Positions 1 to 10,406 of a stretch of 64,000 bases of DNA are shown one piece after another. The translations under genes were made by a program, and so were the position numbers. Under the pieces are notes generated by a model. It saw only the letters and a program-made list of their open reading frames with translations. It had not been told where the DNA came from and made no database searches. Origin of the DNA: Streptomyces sp. NRRL F-525 (GTDB lineage Bacteria > Actinomycetota > Actinomycetes > Streptomycetales > Streptomycetaceae). The stretch's first letter is position 1. Each line of letters opens with the position of its first letter. The DNA is taken from assembly GCF_000716605.1 (NCBI RefSeq), contig NZ_JNXE01000017.1:1-64000 (forward strand), read 5' to 3'.

Positions 1-992
1 CGGGCGCGTGAACGCCTCGGCCAGGAAGATGATGTCGGGGTCGGTGCCGTTGATCTCCGCGATCACCCGCTCCCAGAACACGACCGGCTTGGTGTGCGGG
101 TTGTCGACGCGGAAGATCCGCACGCCGTGGTCCATCCAGTGCCGTAGTACCCGCACGGTCTCCGCGATGAGCCCGTCCATGTCCCGGTCGAAGGCGATCG
201 GGTAGATGTCCTGGTACTTCTTCGGCGGGTTCTCCGCGTACGCGATCGTCCCGTCGGGGCGGTGGTGGAACACACGACGTCGAAGCCCATCGCCGCGATC
301 CCGTCCAACCGCCGCGCGGCCGAGCGGAACGTGCCGTGCGGGATCTCGACCGTGCCCTCGGAGCGCGGGAAGAACTCGTACCAGGCGCCGTACAACGCCC
401 GTTCCCGCTCGACCACCAGAGACCTCGGCTCGGAGACCGTGACCAACTCCCGCAACGGATACCGCTCCAGCACCCCGTCCACCCCCGGCGTCAACGCGGC
501 CACGAACCGCGTCCCCACCGGCAGCGTGTCGTCGCGGAGCGTCTCCGCGGCGGCCAGCATCGTGGCGCGGGCCGGGCCCTCGGGCACCCCGGTGGCGGCT
601 CGGGCGTACAGCTCCGCGCCCTCCTCCAGCATCAGGCCGATGTCGATGCCGGCCGGGATCTTGATGCGGGCGGCCCGGCGCCAGGTGGCGATGGGGTCGC
701 CCCAGGCCTCCACGACGTAGGACCAACGGCCCGTCGCGTCCGGGGTGACCTCGGCGCCCCAGCGGTCGCTGCCGGGGGCGAGTTCGCGCATCGGGGTCCA
801 GGGGCCGCGGCGGCCGTCCGGGTCGTGGAGCACGACATTGGCGCCGATCGTGTCGTGGCCCTCGCGGAAGACGGTGGCGGTGACCTGGAACGTCTCGCCG
901 ACCACCGCCTTCGCCGGGCGGGCGCCGCTGTCCACGGACGGGCGTACGTCACGTACCGGAATGCGGCCGATGGCTGCCGGGGTCGCGTTCAT
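1..992 (-). pseudogene. glgE: Disrupted alpha-1,4-glucan:maltose-1-phosphate maltosyltransferase (GlgE), partial at window edge
   Basis: GlgE extends alpha-glucans using maltose-1-phosphate. From the ATG at 992 (GGAGG 8 bases upstream) the N-terminal domain reads normally for about 240 residues, to the start of the GH13 barrel (GFDVV). At about 271-276 the frame breaks. In another frame the sequence resumes as a well-conserved GlgE stretch ([16 protein letters not shown]), with the nucleophile Asp in RVDNPH and the acid/base Glu in FLAEAF, and stays open to base 1. The segment that normally follows GFDVV (YLPPIHPIG and onward, roughly 80-90 residues from memory of the family) is missing. The original frame runs on to a stop at 63. 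This looks like an internal deletion of 3n+1 bases with loss of frame, either a real mutation or an assembly error. The rest of the gene lies beyond the left edge. Confidence 0.85.
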
Positions 993-1065
993 GGGTCTCA
1001 CCTCCGCCGTGCTCGAGGCCGGGCTGTTCGCCCGGCCGTGGGTCCAAGCTGGGCCGGAAGGGGGA

Positions 1066-1368
1066 CTACCTTCCCACCGGGGAACGCTGATCGACCGCGA
1101 CGGGCGGCCCGCGGTGCACGACGGCCGCCGTACGGGGGCGGGCGTTCTGCTCCTGCTGGTACGTGCTCCGGCCGCCGCGCAGAAAGCGTTCGGCGGCTTC
1201 CGCGGCCTCGCGCGCGCAGCGTTTCCCCATCAGCACGCACAAGGTGTAGCCCGAGTCCTCGAAGGTGGCCCGTACCGTCCGGTCGCCCGGCGACGCGAGC
1301 ATCACGCGTTCCCACGCCCGATAGCGCCGCAGGTGGCGGGCGACTTCGGCTTTGGCGGGTAGCAGCAT
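1066..1368 (-). CDS. DUF5133 family protein
   Basis: Small protein of 100 residues. The pattern MLLPAKAEVARHLRRYRAWE, then SYTLCVLMGKR and a following Ala-rich helix matches the Streptomyces DUF5133 family, whose function is unknown. I prefer the ATG at 1368; a GTG at 1380 also fits, but it overlaps the only AAAGG-like ribosome site. The family is usually about this length and mostly helical, and no signal peptide or membrane segment is visible. It lies upstream of glgE on the same strand and diverges from the GHKL-like gene at 1669, so it may share regulation with the glucan locus, but nothing in the sequence assigns it a role. Confidence 0.7.
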   Translation of the reverse strand: MLLPAKAEVARHLRRYRAWERVMLASPGDRTVRATFEDSGYTLCVLMGKRCAREAAEAAERFLRGGRSTYQQEQNARPRTAAVVHRGPPVAVDQRSPVGR

Positions 1369-1668
1369 GGCGCTGTTCACCTTTCGCCTCGGCGGACCGC
1401 GGTTCCCGACCGTCGGGTGGCGGCCGTACCCGGAGCGTCATGGCTCCGTCACGGCAGTCGAGGCTTTCACTCATGGTGCACACCTGATGACCCAGCGTCT
1501 TGTTGGTTCTTCAACTACCTCACCCGTCGCTCGTGTTGCACGAATGGCCTAGCGCTCGCACAGTGGAGCTGACTCAGAAGCGATCAGTGCTCACGCTTCG
1601 TGTTCGGGGCCGGGCCCCGCAGGGGGCAGAGGCGGAGCGAGAGTTCCGCCGGTGAGGAGCCAACGAAG
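1369..1668. other. Divergent intergenic region with a GC palindrome
   Basis: This 300-base gap separates the DUF5133 gene (minus) from the GHKL-like gene (plus). I see no credible coding sequence in it. It holds a perfect inverted repeat, CGGGGCC-G-GGCCCCG, at 1605-1619, about 50 bases before the start at 1669. An AT-richer stretch at about 1490-1550 is the likeliest promoter zone, but I could not assign -10/-35 boxes with confidence. Confidence 0.4.
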
Positions 1669-2168
1669 ATGAAGACCGCAGTGCCGTGCTACTACCACCT
1701 CGATGTGGACGTCAGTCAGGAACGGGTCGGGCAGGTCAGGCGCATTCTGGCCGCCCACCTCCGGCTGTGGGACCTGGAGATCCTCGTGGAGCCCGTCTGT
1801 CGCGGCGCCGAGCTGCTGCTGCGGGCCATCGACGAGCACGCCACGGACAAGCACACGTCCATAGAGCTGTGGTGGAACGGCCAGCACCTGATCACCGCCA
1901 TCGGCGACAACGACCGCGATCTGCGCCCGGACCAGGACCTGCGCGCCTGCCTCGCCCGCATCGCCGCGATGAGCGACGGCTGGGGCTGCTGCGCCACCGA
2001 CACCGGGAGCAAGGTCATCTGGTTCTCGCAGCGCGCCCGCAGCGGCGAACGCGTCCCGCGCGTCCCGAGGACGCCCGCGCCGCGGCTGCGGGAGACGCTC
2101 CAACTCCCGCGCGAGGTACCGGCCGTCCTGCCGGCCCGCCCGACGCACGGCGTCCTGGAGGACGCCAA

Positions 2169-2172
<4 letters not shown>
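1669..2172 (+). CDS. GHKL/RsbW-like ATPase-fold protein of the glycogen locus
   Basis: 167-residue cytoplasmic protein. The layout resembles the small anti-sigma-factor-like ATPases of Streptomyces: an N-terminal helix pair, a central strand pair (SIELWWNGQHLITAIGDNDR) and a C-terminal motif (SDGWGCCATDTGSKVIWF) equivalent to the WG...G.G..VWF end of RsbW-type proteins. The N-box position reads LLLRAIDEHAT rather than the usual E..TNA, so ATP or Mg binding may be weak or lost. Homologues of this protein sit beside glg genes in other Streptomyces (recalled, not checked). The start is the ATG at 1669; GAGGAG lies 15 bases upstream. It overlaps glgX by 4 bases, so the two are probably co-translated. 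Its target is unknown. Confidence 0.6.
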
Positions 2173-4311
<2,139 letters not shown>

Positions 4312-4334
<23 letters not shown>

Positions 4335-5115
4335 CCGTGAAGCGGGCGCCGTCGGGGTCGCGCAGGACGGCCTCGGTGCGGTTCTCCCGCAGCACGCTCC
4401 CGCCGTATGCCTCCGTGACCCGGGCGCAGGACCTGATGTCCGAGACCGCGAAGTGGACCTGCCAGTTGGGTCGGACCGTCGGGTCGGGGGCCGCCTCCAG
4501 GGCGCCCGACTCGATGCGGGCCACCACGTTCCCGCCGCTGCGCAGGACGACCTCTTCGCCCTCGTACCGCACATCACAGCTCTGCGGGTCGGCCGAGGCC
4601 CAGTCGAGGACCTCGCCGTAGAAGATCGCCGCGTCGAAGGCGTCGCGGGTGCGCAGCCGGACGAAGGCGGGGGCCGAGCGGCGCCAGGTCTCCCAGCCTC
4701 GGACGAGGTCGCCCTCCCAGATGCCGAAGGTCGCGCCGTCCCGGTCGCCGAGCAGGGCCGCGCGGCCGGGCGGGAAGGAGAGCGGTCCCACGGCGACCGT
4801 GCCGCCACGCTCCCGGACCCGGGCCGCGGCCACGTCCGCGTCGGGCACGGCGAAGTACGGCGTCCACGCCACCGCGACCTGCCACATGGAGGCCACCGCG
4901 GCCAGACCGGCCACCGGGATGTCGTTCGCCGTGGCGATCCGGAAGCGGTCGCCGAGGCTGGCCGAGCGCCACTTCCAGCCGAACACGGCCTCGTAGAACG
5001 CCTCGGTGTTCTCCACGTCGCGGCTCGTGAGACTCACCCAGCAGGGGGCGCCGAACACCGAACGGGTGGAGACGGAGTCCGGTTCTCCGAGGGACGTATT
5101 CCTGTCGTGGCTCAT
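4312..5115 (-). CDS. Two-domain VOC (glyoxalase/bleomycin-resistance fold) protein
   Basis: 267 residues made of two vicinal-oxygen-chelate domains: about 12-130 (WVSLTSRDVENTEAFYEAVFGW) and about 140-262 (FVRLRTRDAFDAAIFYGEVLDW), the second ending in LRDPDGARFTVTS. I chose the ATG at 5115 because the longer reading adds 33 unconserved residues that run into the marR promoter. Members act as metalloenzymes or as drug- and metabolite-binding proteins; the substrate cannot be told. It is divergent from the MarR/ABC exporter, so it may belong to the same detoxification response. It is convergent with glgX. Confidence 0.75.
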
Positions 5116-5227
5116 GGCAGTCGCGTTCCGATCTCGTGGACCGGCGGCCACCGGTCTCCACCAGTGTCCAACCGGAACCGGTCCCGCTGCCTCCCGAGCC
5201 GGTGTCTTGACCATCCTTTTGGGTTAG

Positions 5228-5248
5228 TTACCTCTGCTAAAGAGGTAA
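5228..5248. promoter_or_regulatory. Probable MarR operator
   Basis: A perfect inverted repeat, TTACCTCT (5228-5235) and AGAGGTAA (5241-5248) with a 5-base centre, ends 10 bases before the marR start codon. Perfect 8-base arms rich in A/T in this genome, placed between a marR gene and a divergent gene, fit an autoregulatory MarR dimer site covering the promoter or start region. Binding by this MarR is inferred. Confidence 0.7.
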
Positions 5249-5258
5249 TCTCCCAAGT

Positions 5259-5714
5259 GTGGAGACGGAGAACTTCCCGGAAGAGCTGGCCGACGCGCTC
5301 GTCGGTGTCCAGCGGCTGATCCGCAGGCGGCTGCGCAGCGAGATGACCCTGCCGCGGTTGCGCGGCGCCGAGGTGGAGCTGCTGCGGCTGGTCGAGGTCC
5401 GGCCCGGAATCGGCATCTCGGACGCGGCCAAGGAGCTGTTCCTCGCGAGCAACTCGGTGTCGACGCTCGTCAACCAGCTCGCCCGGGACGGCTTCCTGAT
5501 CCGCGGGACGGACCCCGCCGACCGGCGCGCAGCCCGCCTCCAGCTCACCGAGACGGCCAAGACCCGGCTCAGCGACTGGCACGAACGGCGCGCGGCCCTC
5601 GTCCGCGGCCAGGTGGACCGTCTCGACCAGGCGGACCGGGACGCGCTGCGCGCGGCGATCCCGGCCCTGCGCCAGCTGGCCGTCAATCTGCACGAGGAGG
5701 CCGAGGAGTCATGA
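5259..5714 (+). CDS. MarR family transcriptional regulator
   Basis: 151 residues, start GTG 5259. The winged-helix region is clear: ISDAAKELFLASNSVSTLVNQL is the helix-turn-helix, and DPADRRAARLQLTE is the wing with the conserved DxRxxR-type motif. Terminal helices would form the dimer. It overlaps the ABC ATPase gene by 4 bases (ATGA), so it almost certainly controls the exporter and itself through the palindrome just upstream. MarR proteins of this arrangement usually repress a drug or metabolite exporter until a ligand binds; the ligand is unknown. Confidence 0.85.
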   Translation: METENFPEELADALVGVQRLIRRRLRSEMTLPRLRGAEVELLRLVEVRPGIGISDAAKELFLASNSVSTLVNQLARDGFLIRGTDPADRRAARLQLTETAKTRLSDWHERRAALVRGQVDRLDQADRDALRAAIPALRQLAVNLHEEAEES

Positions 5715-6607
5715 CGCCGGACATCGATACCGACACCGACAGCGATACCGGCACCGCCACCACCGCCGGGCGGTCCGCGGCCGTCAGCTGCACCCGGCTC
5801 GCCTATTCCTTCGGCGAGACGACCGCGGTGGATGGGCTCGACCTGTCCGTGGGGGAGGGCGAGGTCTTCGGACTGCTCGGCCCCAACGGCGCCGGGAAGA
5901 CCACGGCGATCCGCTGTATCACCACCCTCCTGCCGGTCCCGGCGGGCATGGTCCACGTCTTCGGCCACGACACGGCCAAGGAACAGATGTCGGTGCGCCG
6001 CATGCTCGGCTACGTCCCGCAGCAGCTGTCCGCCGACAGCGGGCTCACCGGGCGTGAGAACGTCGCTCTCTTCGCCCGCGTCTTCGATGTCCCGCGCAGA
6101 GAACGCGCCGCCCGCGTTGCCCAGGCACTGCGGGCGGTCGACCTCACCGACGCCGCCGACCGGCTCGCCAACACCTACTCCGGCGGCATGGTCCGGCGCC
6201 TCGAACTCGCGCAGGCCCTGGTCAGCGCGCCCCGCCTGCTCATCCTCGACGAGCCCACGATCGGCCTCGACCCGATCGCCCGCACCAGCGTGTGGGAGCA
6301 CATCAACGCCGTGCGCGAGGCGACCGGCATGACCGTCCTGGTCACCACCCACTACATGGACGAGGCCGACCAGTACTGCGACCGCGTCGGCCTCATGCAC
6401 CGCGGCCGCATCCGCGCCCTGGGCACCCCGGACCAGCTCCGCGAGGGCCTCGGCGAACGCCGCCGCGCCGACGGAGCGCCCGCCACCGATCCGCTGCCCA
6501 CTCTCGAGGACGTCTTCCGGGACATAGCCGGCAGCGGTCTCGAAGACCAGTCAGGAGGTTTCCGCGATGTCCGAAGCACCCGCCGCACCGCGAACCGCGT
6601 CGGCTGA
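5711..6607 (+). CDS. ABC exporter ATP-binding protein (DrrA-like)
   Basis: 298 residues. It contains Walker A GPNGAGKTT, signature YSGGMVRRLELAQAL, Walker B LLILDEPTIGLD and the H-loop TTHYMDEAD, the typical order of antibiotic-type ABC-2 ATPases such as DrrA. The C-terminal tail (after about residue 235) is the variable DrrA-type extension. It is translationally coupled to marR upstream and overlaps the permease gene by 41 bases. With that permease it should form an efflux pump for a drug-like or lipid substrate. Confidence 0.9.
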   Translation: MTPDIDTDTDSDTGTATTAGRSAAVSCTRLAYSFGETTAVDGLDLSVGEGEVFGLLGPNGAGKTTAIRCITTLLPVPAGMVHVFGHDTAKEQMSVRRMLGYVPQQLSADSGLTGRENVALFARVFDVPRRERAARVAQALRAVDLTDAADRLANTYSGGMVRRLELAQALVSAPRLLILDEPTIGLDPIARTSVWEHINAVREATGMTVLVTTHYMDEADQYCDRVGLMHRGRIRALGTPDQLREGLGERRRADGAPATDPLPTLEDVFRDIAGSGLEDQSGGFRDVRSTRRTANRVG

Positions 6608-7427
6608 CCCAGCCCGCCAGAACGACCTGAACCTTCTCCTGACCCCGCCCCAACCCCGGGCCGGATGGCGGCTGTTGCCCGCCCGCGTCATCGCGATGTG
6701 TGCGGTCGAACTCCAGAAACTCCGCCACGACCGCACCGAGTTGTACACCCGCGCCGTCCAACCCGCCCTGTGGCTGCTGATCTTCGGCCAGACCTTCACC
6801 CGCATCAAGGCGATCCCCACCGGCGGCATCCCCTACATCGACTACCTCGCCCCGGGCATCATCGCCCAGTCCGCGATGTTCATCGCCATCTTCTACGGCA
6901 TCCAGATCATCTGGGAGCGCGACGCGGGCATCCTCAACAAGCTCCTCGTCACCCCGACCCCGCGCTCGGCGCTGATCACCGGAAAGGCCTTCGCGGCCGG
7001 GGTGAAGTCGCTGATCCAGGCCGTCGTCGTGGTCGTCATCGCCGCGATCCTCGGCGTCGCGCTGACCTGGAACCCGCTGAAGCTGATCGGCGTCGGCGCG
7101 ATCGTGATCCTCGGCTCGGCCTTCTTCTCCTGTCTGTCGATGACCATCGCCGGCATCGTGCTCAGCAGGGACCGGCTGATGGGTTTCGGACAGGCGATCA
7201 CCATGCCGCTGTTCTTCGGCTCCAACGCCCTCTACCCGGTGGCGATCATGCCGGGCTGGCTGCAGGCGGTGAGCAAGGTGAACCCGCTGAGCTACGAAGT
7301 GGACGCGCTGCGCGGGCTGCTGCTCGGCACCCCGTCCCATGTGGGCACCGACTTCGCGGTGTTGCTGGTGGCCGCCGCGCTGGGTATCGCGGCCGCTTCC
7401 TCCCTGCTCGGACGGCTCGCCCGCTGA
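6567..7427 (+). CDS. ABC-2 type permease (DrrB-like)
   Basis: 286 residues with about six hydrophobic segments, starting near residue 60 (PALWLLIFGQTF) and ending near residue 280. The conserved ABC-2 element WERDAGILNKLLVTPTPRSALITGK follows the second membrane segment, and LRGLLLG lies before the last. It starts inside the end of the ATPase gene (41-base overlap) with AGGAGG-like sequence just upstream. It forms the membrane half of the MarR-regulated exporter. Substrate unknown. Confidence 0.88.
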   Translation: MSEAPAAPRTASADPARQNDLNLLLTPPQPRAGWRLLPARVIAMCAVELQKLRHDRTELYTRAVQPALWLLIFGQTFTRIKAIPTGGIPYIDYLAPGIIAQSAMFIAIFYGIQIIWERDAGILNKLLVTPTPRSALITGKAFAAGVKSLIQAVVVVVIAAILGVALTWNPLKLIGVGAIVILGSAFFSCLSMTIAGIVLSRDRLMGFGQAITMPLFFGSNALYPVAIMPGWLQAVSKVNPLSYEVDALRGLLLGTPSHVGTDFAVLLVAAALGIAAASSLLGRLAR

Positions 7428-7503
7428 TCTTGGACGGGACGTGATGTGCGGCACGCTCCCGGCCAGGATTCGACGGCCGGAAAGCGGATTCTTCCTGCGC
7501 ACG

Positions 7504-7522
7504 GCTTGATCAGTGATCAAGC
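7504..7522. promoter_or_regulatory. 19-bp palindrome upstream of an unknown gene
   Basis: GCTTGATCA-G-TGATCAAGC is a perfect inverted repeat with 9-base arms and a single central base, about 95 bases before the start at 7617. The one-base centre and absence of a T-tract argue against a terminator and for a dimeric repressor site. No local regulator gene is an obvious partner. Confidence 0.45.
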
Positions 7523-7616
7523 GGACGAAAACGCTGGCCACAGCGCATTCTGCTCATTTGACAGTGCGCTGAGCACACAGATAGGAAGCAGCTCTCTGAG
7601 GTCGAGAGGGTGCACT

Positions 7617-8138
7617 GTGTACGAGCCGAACGTGGTCGGGGACTGGCAGGAGTACGACGAACATGCCGGTCTGCGTGTCCGCGTCCACAGCCTGGCCGCC
7701 GCCGAGCCGCCACGCGGACGCGACGACGCCGCCGAAGGGCTGACCTACTTCACGCTCCGTGTCACCGTCGAGAACCGCGGCGCGCGGCACTACGGCATCC
7801 ACCTGGAGGACGGTCAGATCGACGTCAGGGTCGGCCCGGACGGCGAGAGCGCCTTCATCGACTGGCGCAGCTCGCAGTTCATCGAGGGCTTCGACGTCTA
7901 TCCGCTGCGCCGCGCCACCGCCGTCATCTACGCGGCCGGTGCGGAGGACTCCCTGAAGCAGGTGGACGTCCAGGTCCAGCTGCGGGTGGAGGAGGAGTGG
8001 ACCGAGCGGCGCCTGTGGGCGGGCGGCATCGGCCTGTGCGAGGCGGCCGTCGCCGCCGGGATCGGGCGGGACGGCCTGGCGCACCAGGTGAGCAAGTTCC
8101 TCCGGGACCAGGACCAGGCGGAACCCGGCACCCCCTGA
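7617..8138 (+). CDS. Hypothetical beta-rich protein
   Basis: 173 residues, start GTG 7617 with GAGAGGG-type ribosome site 7 bases upstream. I do not recognise it firmly. Alternating hydrophobic strands (TYFTLRVTVENRG, IHLEDGQIDVRV, DVQVQLRVEEEW) suggest an immunoglobulin-like beta sandwich resembling DUF4352-type domains, followed by a short C-terminal helix (GGIGLCEAAVAAGIG) and a charged end. No signal peptide is visible, so it is probably cytoplasmic. It is monocistronic, with a palindrome upstream and a hairpin terminator downstream. Confidence 0.6.
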   Translation: MYEPNVVGDWQEYDEHAGLRVRVHSLAAAEPPRGRDDAAEGLTYFTLRVTVENRGARHYGIHLEDGQIDVRVGPDGESAFIDWRSSQFIEGFDVYPLRRATAVIYAAGAEDSLKQVDVQVQLRVEEEWTERRLWAGGIGLCEAAVAAGIGRDGLAHQVSKFLRDQDQAEPGTP

Positions 8139-8142
8139 GACT

Positions 8143-8164
8143 CCGGGGCCACGCCGAGCCCCGG
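8143..8164. terminator. Hairpin between convergent genes
   Basis: Stem CCGGGGC (8143-8149) pairs with GCCCCGG (8158-8164) around an 8-base loop, located between the stop of the 7617 gene and the stop of hemC. There is no long T-tract, as is usual in this genus. It probably works in both directions. Confidence 0.6.
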
Positions 8165-8184
8165 CGCCTTTGTGCGACTCCCGG

Positions 8185-9120
8185 CTAGTGCGGGATGCCG
8201 TCGATGATCTCCCGGGCACCCTGACGCAGCAGCGCCACCGCCACCGACGTGCCCAGCGTCGCCGGGTCGAGGCGGCCCGCCCACTCGTGGGCGTTGAGCC
8301 GGGTCTTGCCGTCCGGGGTGAACACGCAGGCGCGCAGCGACAGTTCACCGCTCCGGTCGACCTGCGCGTACCCGGAGATCGGGCTGTTGCAGTGCCCCTG
8401 GAGGACGTGCAGGAACATGCGCTCCGCGGTCGCCTCGCGATGCGTCTCCGGGTGACCGAGCCCGCTGACCGTGTCGATGACGTCGGTGTCGCCCTCGCGG
8501 CACTGCAGGGCGAGGATGCCCGCGCCGATCGGCGGCATCATCACCTCGGGCGACAGCACCTCGCTGATCACGTCCGTCCGGTCGATGCGCTCCAGGCCCG
8601 ACATCGCGACCAGCAGCGCGTCGGCCTCACCCGCCGCCAGCTTCTCCAGCCGCCTGTTGACGTTGCCGCGGAACGGCAGGCACTCCAACTCCGGGTGCGT
8701 GGCGGCGAGTTGCGCGACCCTGCGGACCGACGAGGTGCCGATCCGGGTGCCCGGCGGCAGCTCGTCGAGGGTGAGCCCGCCCGGGTGGACCAGGGCGTCA
8801 CGGATGTCGTCCCGCTTCAGGAACGCGGCGAACGTCGTACCGGCCGGCAGCGGACGATCGGCGGGCACGTCCTTCACACAGTGCACCGCTAGATCCGCCA
8901 CACCGGCGAGCAGCGCGGCGTCCACCTCCTTGGTGAACGCCCCCTTGCCCTCGACCAGGGACAGATCGCCCATCCACTTGTCACCGGTCGTCTTGACCGG
9001 CACGACCTCGGTGCGCACCTGCGGATGAAGGACGGCCAACTCGGCGCGCACACGCTCCACTTGGGCCAGCGCCATGGGCGAGTCGCGGGAGACGATACGG
9101 ATCAGTTCGGGCACGGACAT
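8185..9120 (-). CDS. hemC: Hydroxymethylbilane synthase (porphobilinogen deaminase)
   Basis: 311 residues, ATG 9120. HemC polymerises four porphobilinogens to hydroxymethylbilane for heme, siroheme and cobalamin. Family signatures are present: [14 protein letters not shown] at the N-terminus, [11 protein letters not shown] with the catalytic Asp, and [14 protein letters not shown]. The dipyrromethane-cofactor cysteine is Cys244 in QGHCNSP, where canonical enzymes read GGC.(V/I/A)P, so this is a divergent copy. It stands alone without hemA, hemD or hemB, so it may be a second paralogue with a special role rather than the housekeeping gene (inference). Confidence 0.88.
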   Translation of the reverse strand: MSVPELIRIVSRDSPMALAQVERVRAELAVLHPQVRTEVVPVKTTGDKWMGDLSLVEGKGAFTKEVDAALLAGVADLAVHCVKDVPADRPLPAGTTFAAFLKRDDIRDALVHPGGLTLDELPPGTRIGTSSVRRVAQLAATHPELECLPFRGNVNRRLEKLAAGEADALLVAMSGLERIDRTDVISEVLSPEVMMPPIGAGILALQCREGDTDVIDTVSGLGHPETHREATAERMFLHVLQGHCNSPISGYAQVDRSGELSLRACVFTPDGKTRLNAHEWAGRLDPATLGTSVAVALLRQGAREIIDGIPH

Positions 9121-9181
9121 GCGGACACGATAGACCGTCCGGCATGCCCGCGTTGACCGATGGGTACACCTGGCAACAGCT

Positions 9182-10201
9182 TCAGGCCTGCCCCCGCACA
9201 AGGGGCTCACTGATCTCCACGGCCCGCAGAGCGGCGGCGAGAGCCCGCTCGTCCCCGACATCCAGGGCGGTGTCCGTCAACTTGATCACGTGCTCGTCCC
9301 CATGTTCCAGGGCCCGCTCCATCACCTCTTCGGCCGTAACCCGCGAGGGCGGAACGTAGGCGATCGCCTCCCTCGGCGCGTACATCGCGGTGACGGCGGC
9401 CGACGCCGTCCACGCCGCGTGCAGACTCGGCGCCCACAGCTCGCGGGGCAGCGCGTCCAGGGCGCGCAGCACGGCGTTGGGCGCCGTCGCCGCGTGCACC
9501 AGCATGGTCGGCTCGCCGTGCCCGTGAGTCGCGTAACGATGCGTGGCCGCACGCACCAACTCGGCGAGCCGCTCCCGAGCCACGTCCGGATCCCTCACCT
9601 CGCCCGCCCAGACGGGCAGTTGACGTACGGCGCCCAGCCGCGCCCGGAATCCGACCACTCCGCCGACGATCGGCGGCACGTCATCGAGTGCACCGGCGGC
9701 GGTGGGCCCGGCGGTCAACTCGACGATCCCCGACACGGGTTGATGCCGCGCCGCCCAATACCCCAGCCCGTGGGCGAGTTCGGTGAGCCGGGGTTCGTTC
9801 TCCTCCCCGCCGAGGGCCCGTACGGCATGCCCGACGCGGATGACCGGATGGGTGGCGCCCGCGGCGATCCCGGGCAGCAGCCGCGGCCACCACACGGCGA
9901 GCACGTCCTGCCAGGGCCGCTCGGCGAGGGCCCGGGAGAAGTAGCCGATCCAGTCGGCGGCCCGGCGCGAATCCCCCAGCGCGGCAGGCCAGTTGGCGTC
10001 CGTGACGGCAGCCACCGGCTCGGGGAAGTCCTTCAGCTTGTCCCGGTAGAGATCGAGCCAGCGGTGAACGGCCCCCGCCTGCCCGCGCGCGGCGAGCGCC
10101 TCGGCGACCATCGGAGCGTGGTTACTGAGCCACCCGTCGCGCTCGGGCCCGGTGGAGTGCAGTCGCCCGAATGCCTCTTCCAACGTTCCGCTCGTATCCA
10201 T
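9182..10201 (-). CDS. Questin oxidase family (DUF4243-like) protein
   Basis: 339 residues, ATG 10201. The start ([36 protein letters not shown]) and repeated helical segments with conserved His and Trp resemble the questin-oxidase-like family, named after a fungal anthraquinone ring-cleaving Baeyer-Villiger-type enzyme. Bacterial members are uncharacterised and common in Streptomyces. No cofactor-binding motif of flavin or heme type is evident, as expected for the family. It lies upstream of hemC on the same strand with 61 bases between, so co-transcription is possible. Confidence 0.65.
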   Translation of the reverse strand: MDTSGTLEEAFGRLHSTGPERDGWLSNHAPMVAEALAARGQAGAVHRWLDLYRDKLKDFPEPVAAVTDANWPAALGDSRRAADWIGYFSRALAERPWQDVLAVWWPRLLPGIAAGATHPVIRVGHAVRALGGEENEPRLTELAHGLGYWAARHQPVSGIVELTAGPTAAGALDDVPPIVGGVVGFRARLGAVRQLPVWAGEVRDPDVARERLAELVRAATHRYATHGHGEPTMLVHAATAPNAVLRALDALPRELWAPSLHAAWTASAAVTAMYAPREAIAYVPPSRVTAEEVMERALEHGDEHVIKLTDTALDVGDERALAAALRAVEISEPLVRGQA

Positions 10202-10321
10202 GCCCAGAACGCTAGGCGCGGGACCACGTCCGCAGAACGGTCCGGAGGAGGAAGAGCCGCCCACCCCCGGACCTAGGCCCACAGACCGAGACGGGCAGGC
10301 CCTGGGCAACGCCCTGGTCCT

Positions 10322-10356
10322 AAGGGGCGCGGGGAACTGCGCGACCAGCCCCCACT
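10322..10356. repeat. Dispersed Streptomyces intergenic repeat
   Basis: The block AAGGGGCGCGGGGAACTGCG followed by CGACCAGCCCCC matches a short element I recognise from many Streptomyces intergenic regions. It lies in the 205-base gap between the questin-oxidase-like gene and the glycoside hydrolase. The element can fold partly and its role is unknown. Recognition is from memory; copy number in this genome cannot be judged from this window. Confidence 0.55.
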
Positions 10357-10406
10357 GCGCGGCAGCCGAACGACGACACTTCCGGGCCCCGCGGCGCAGC
10401 CGCACA

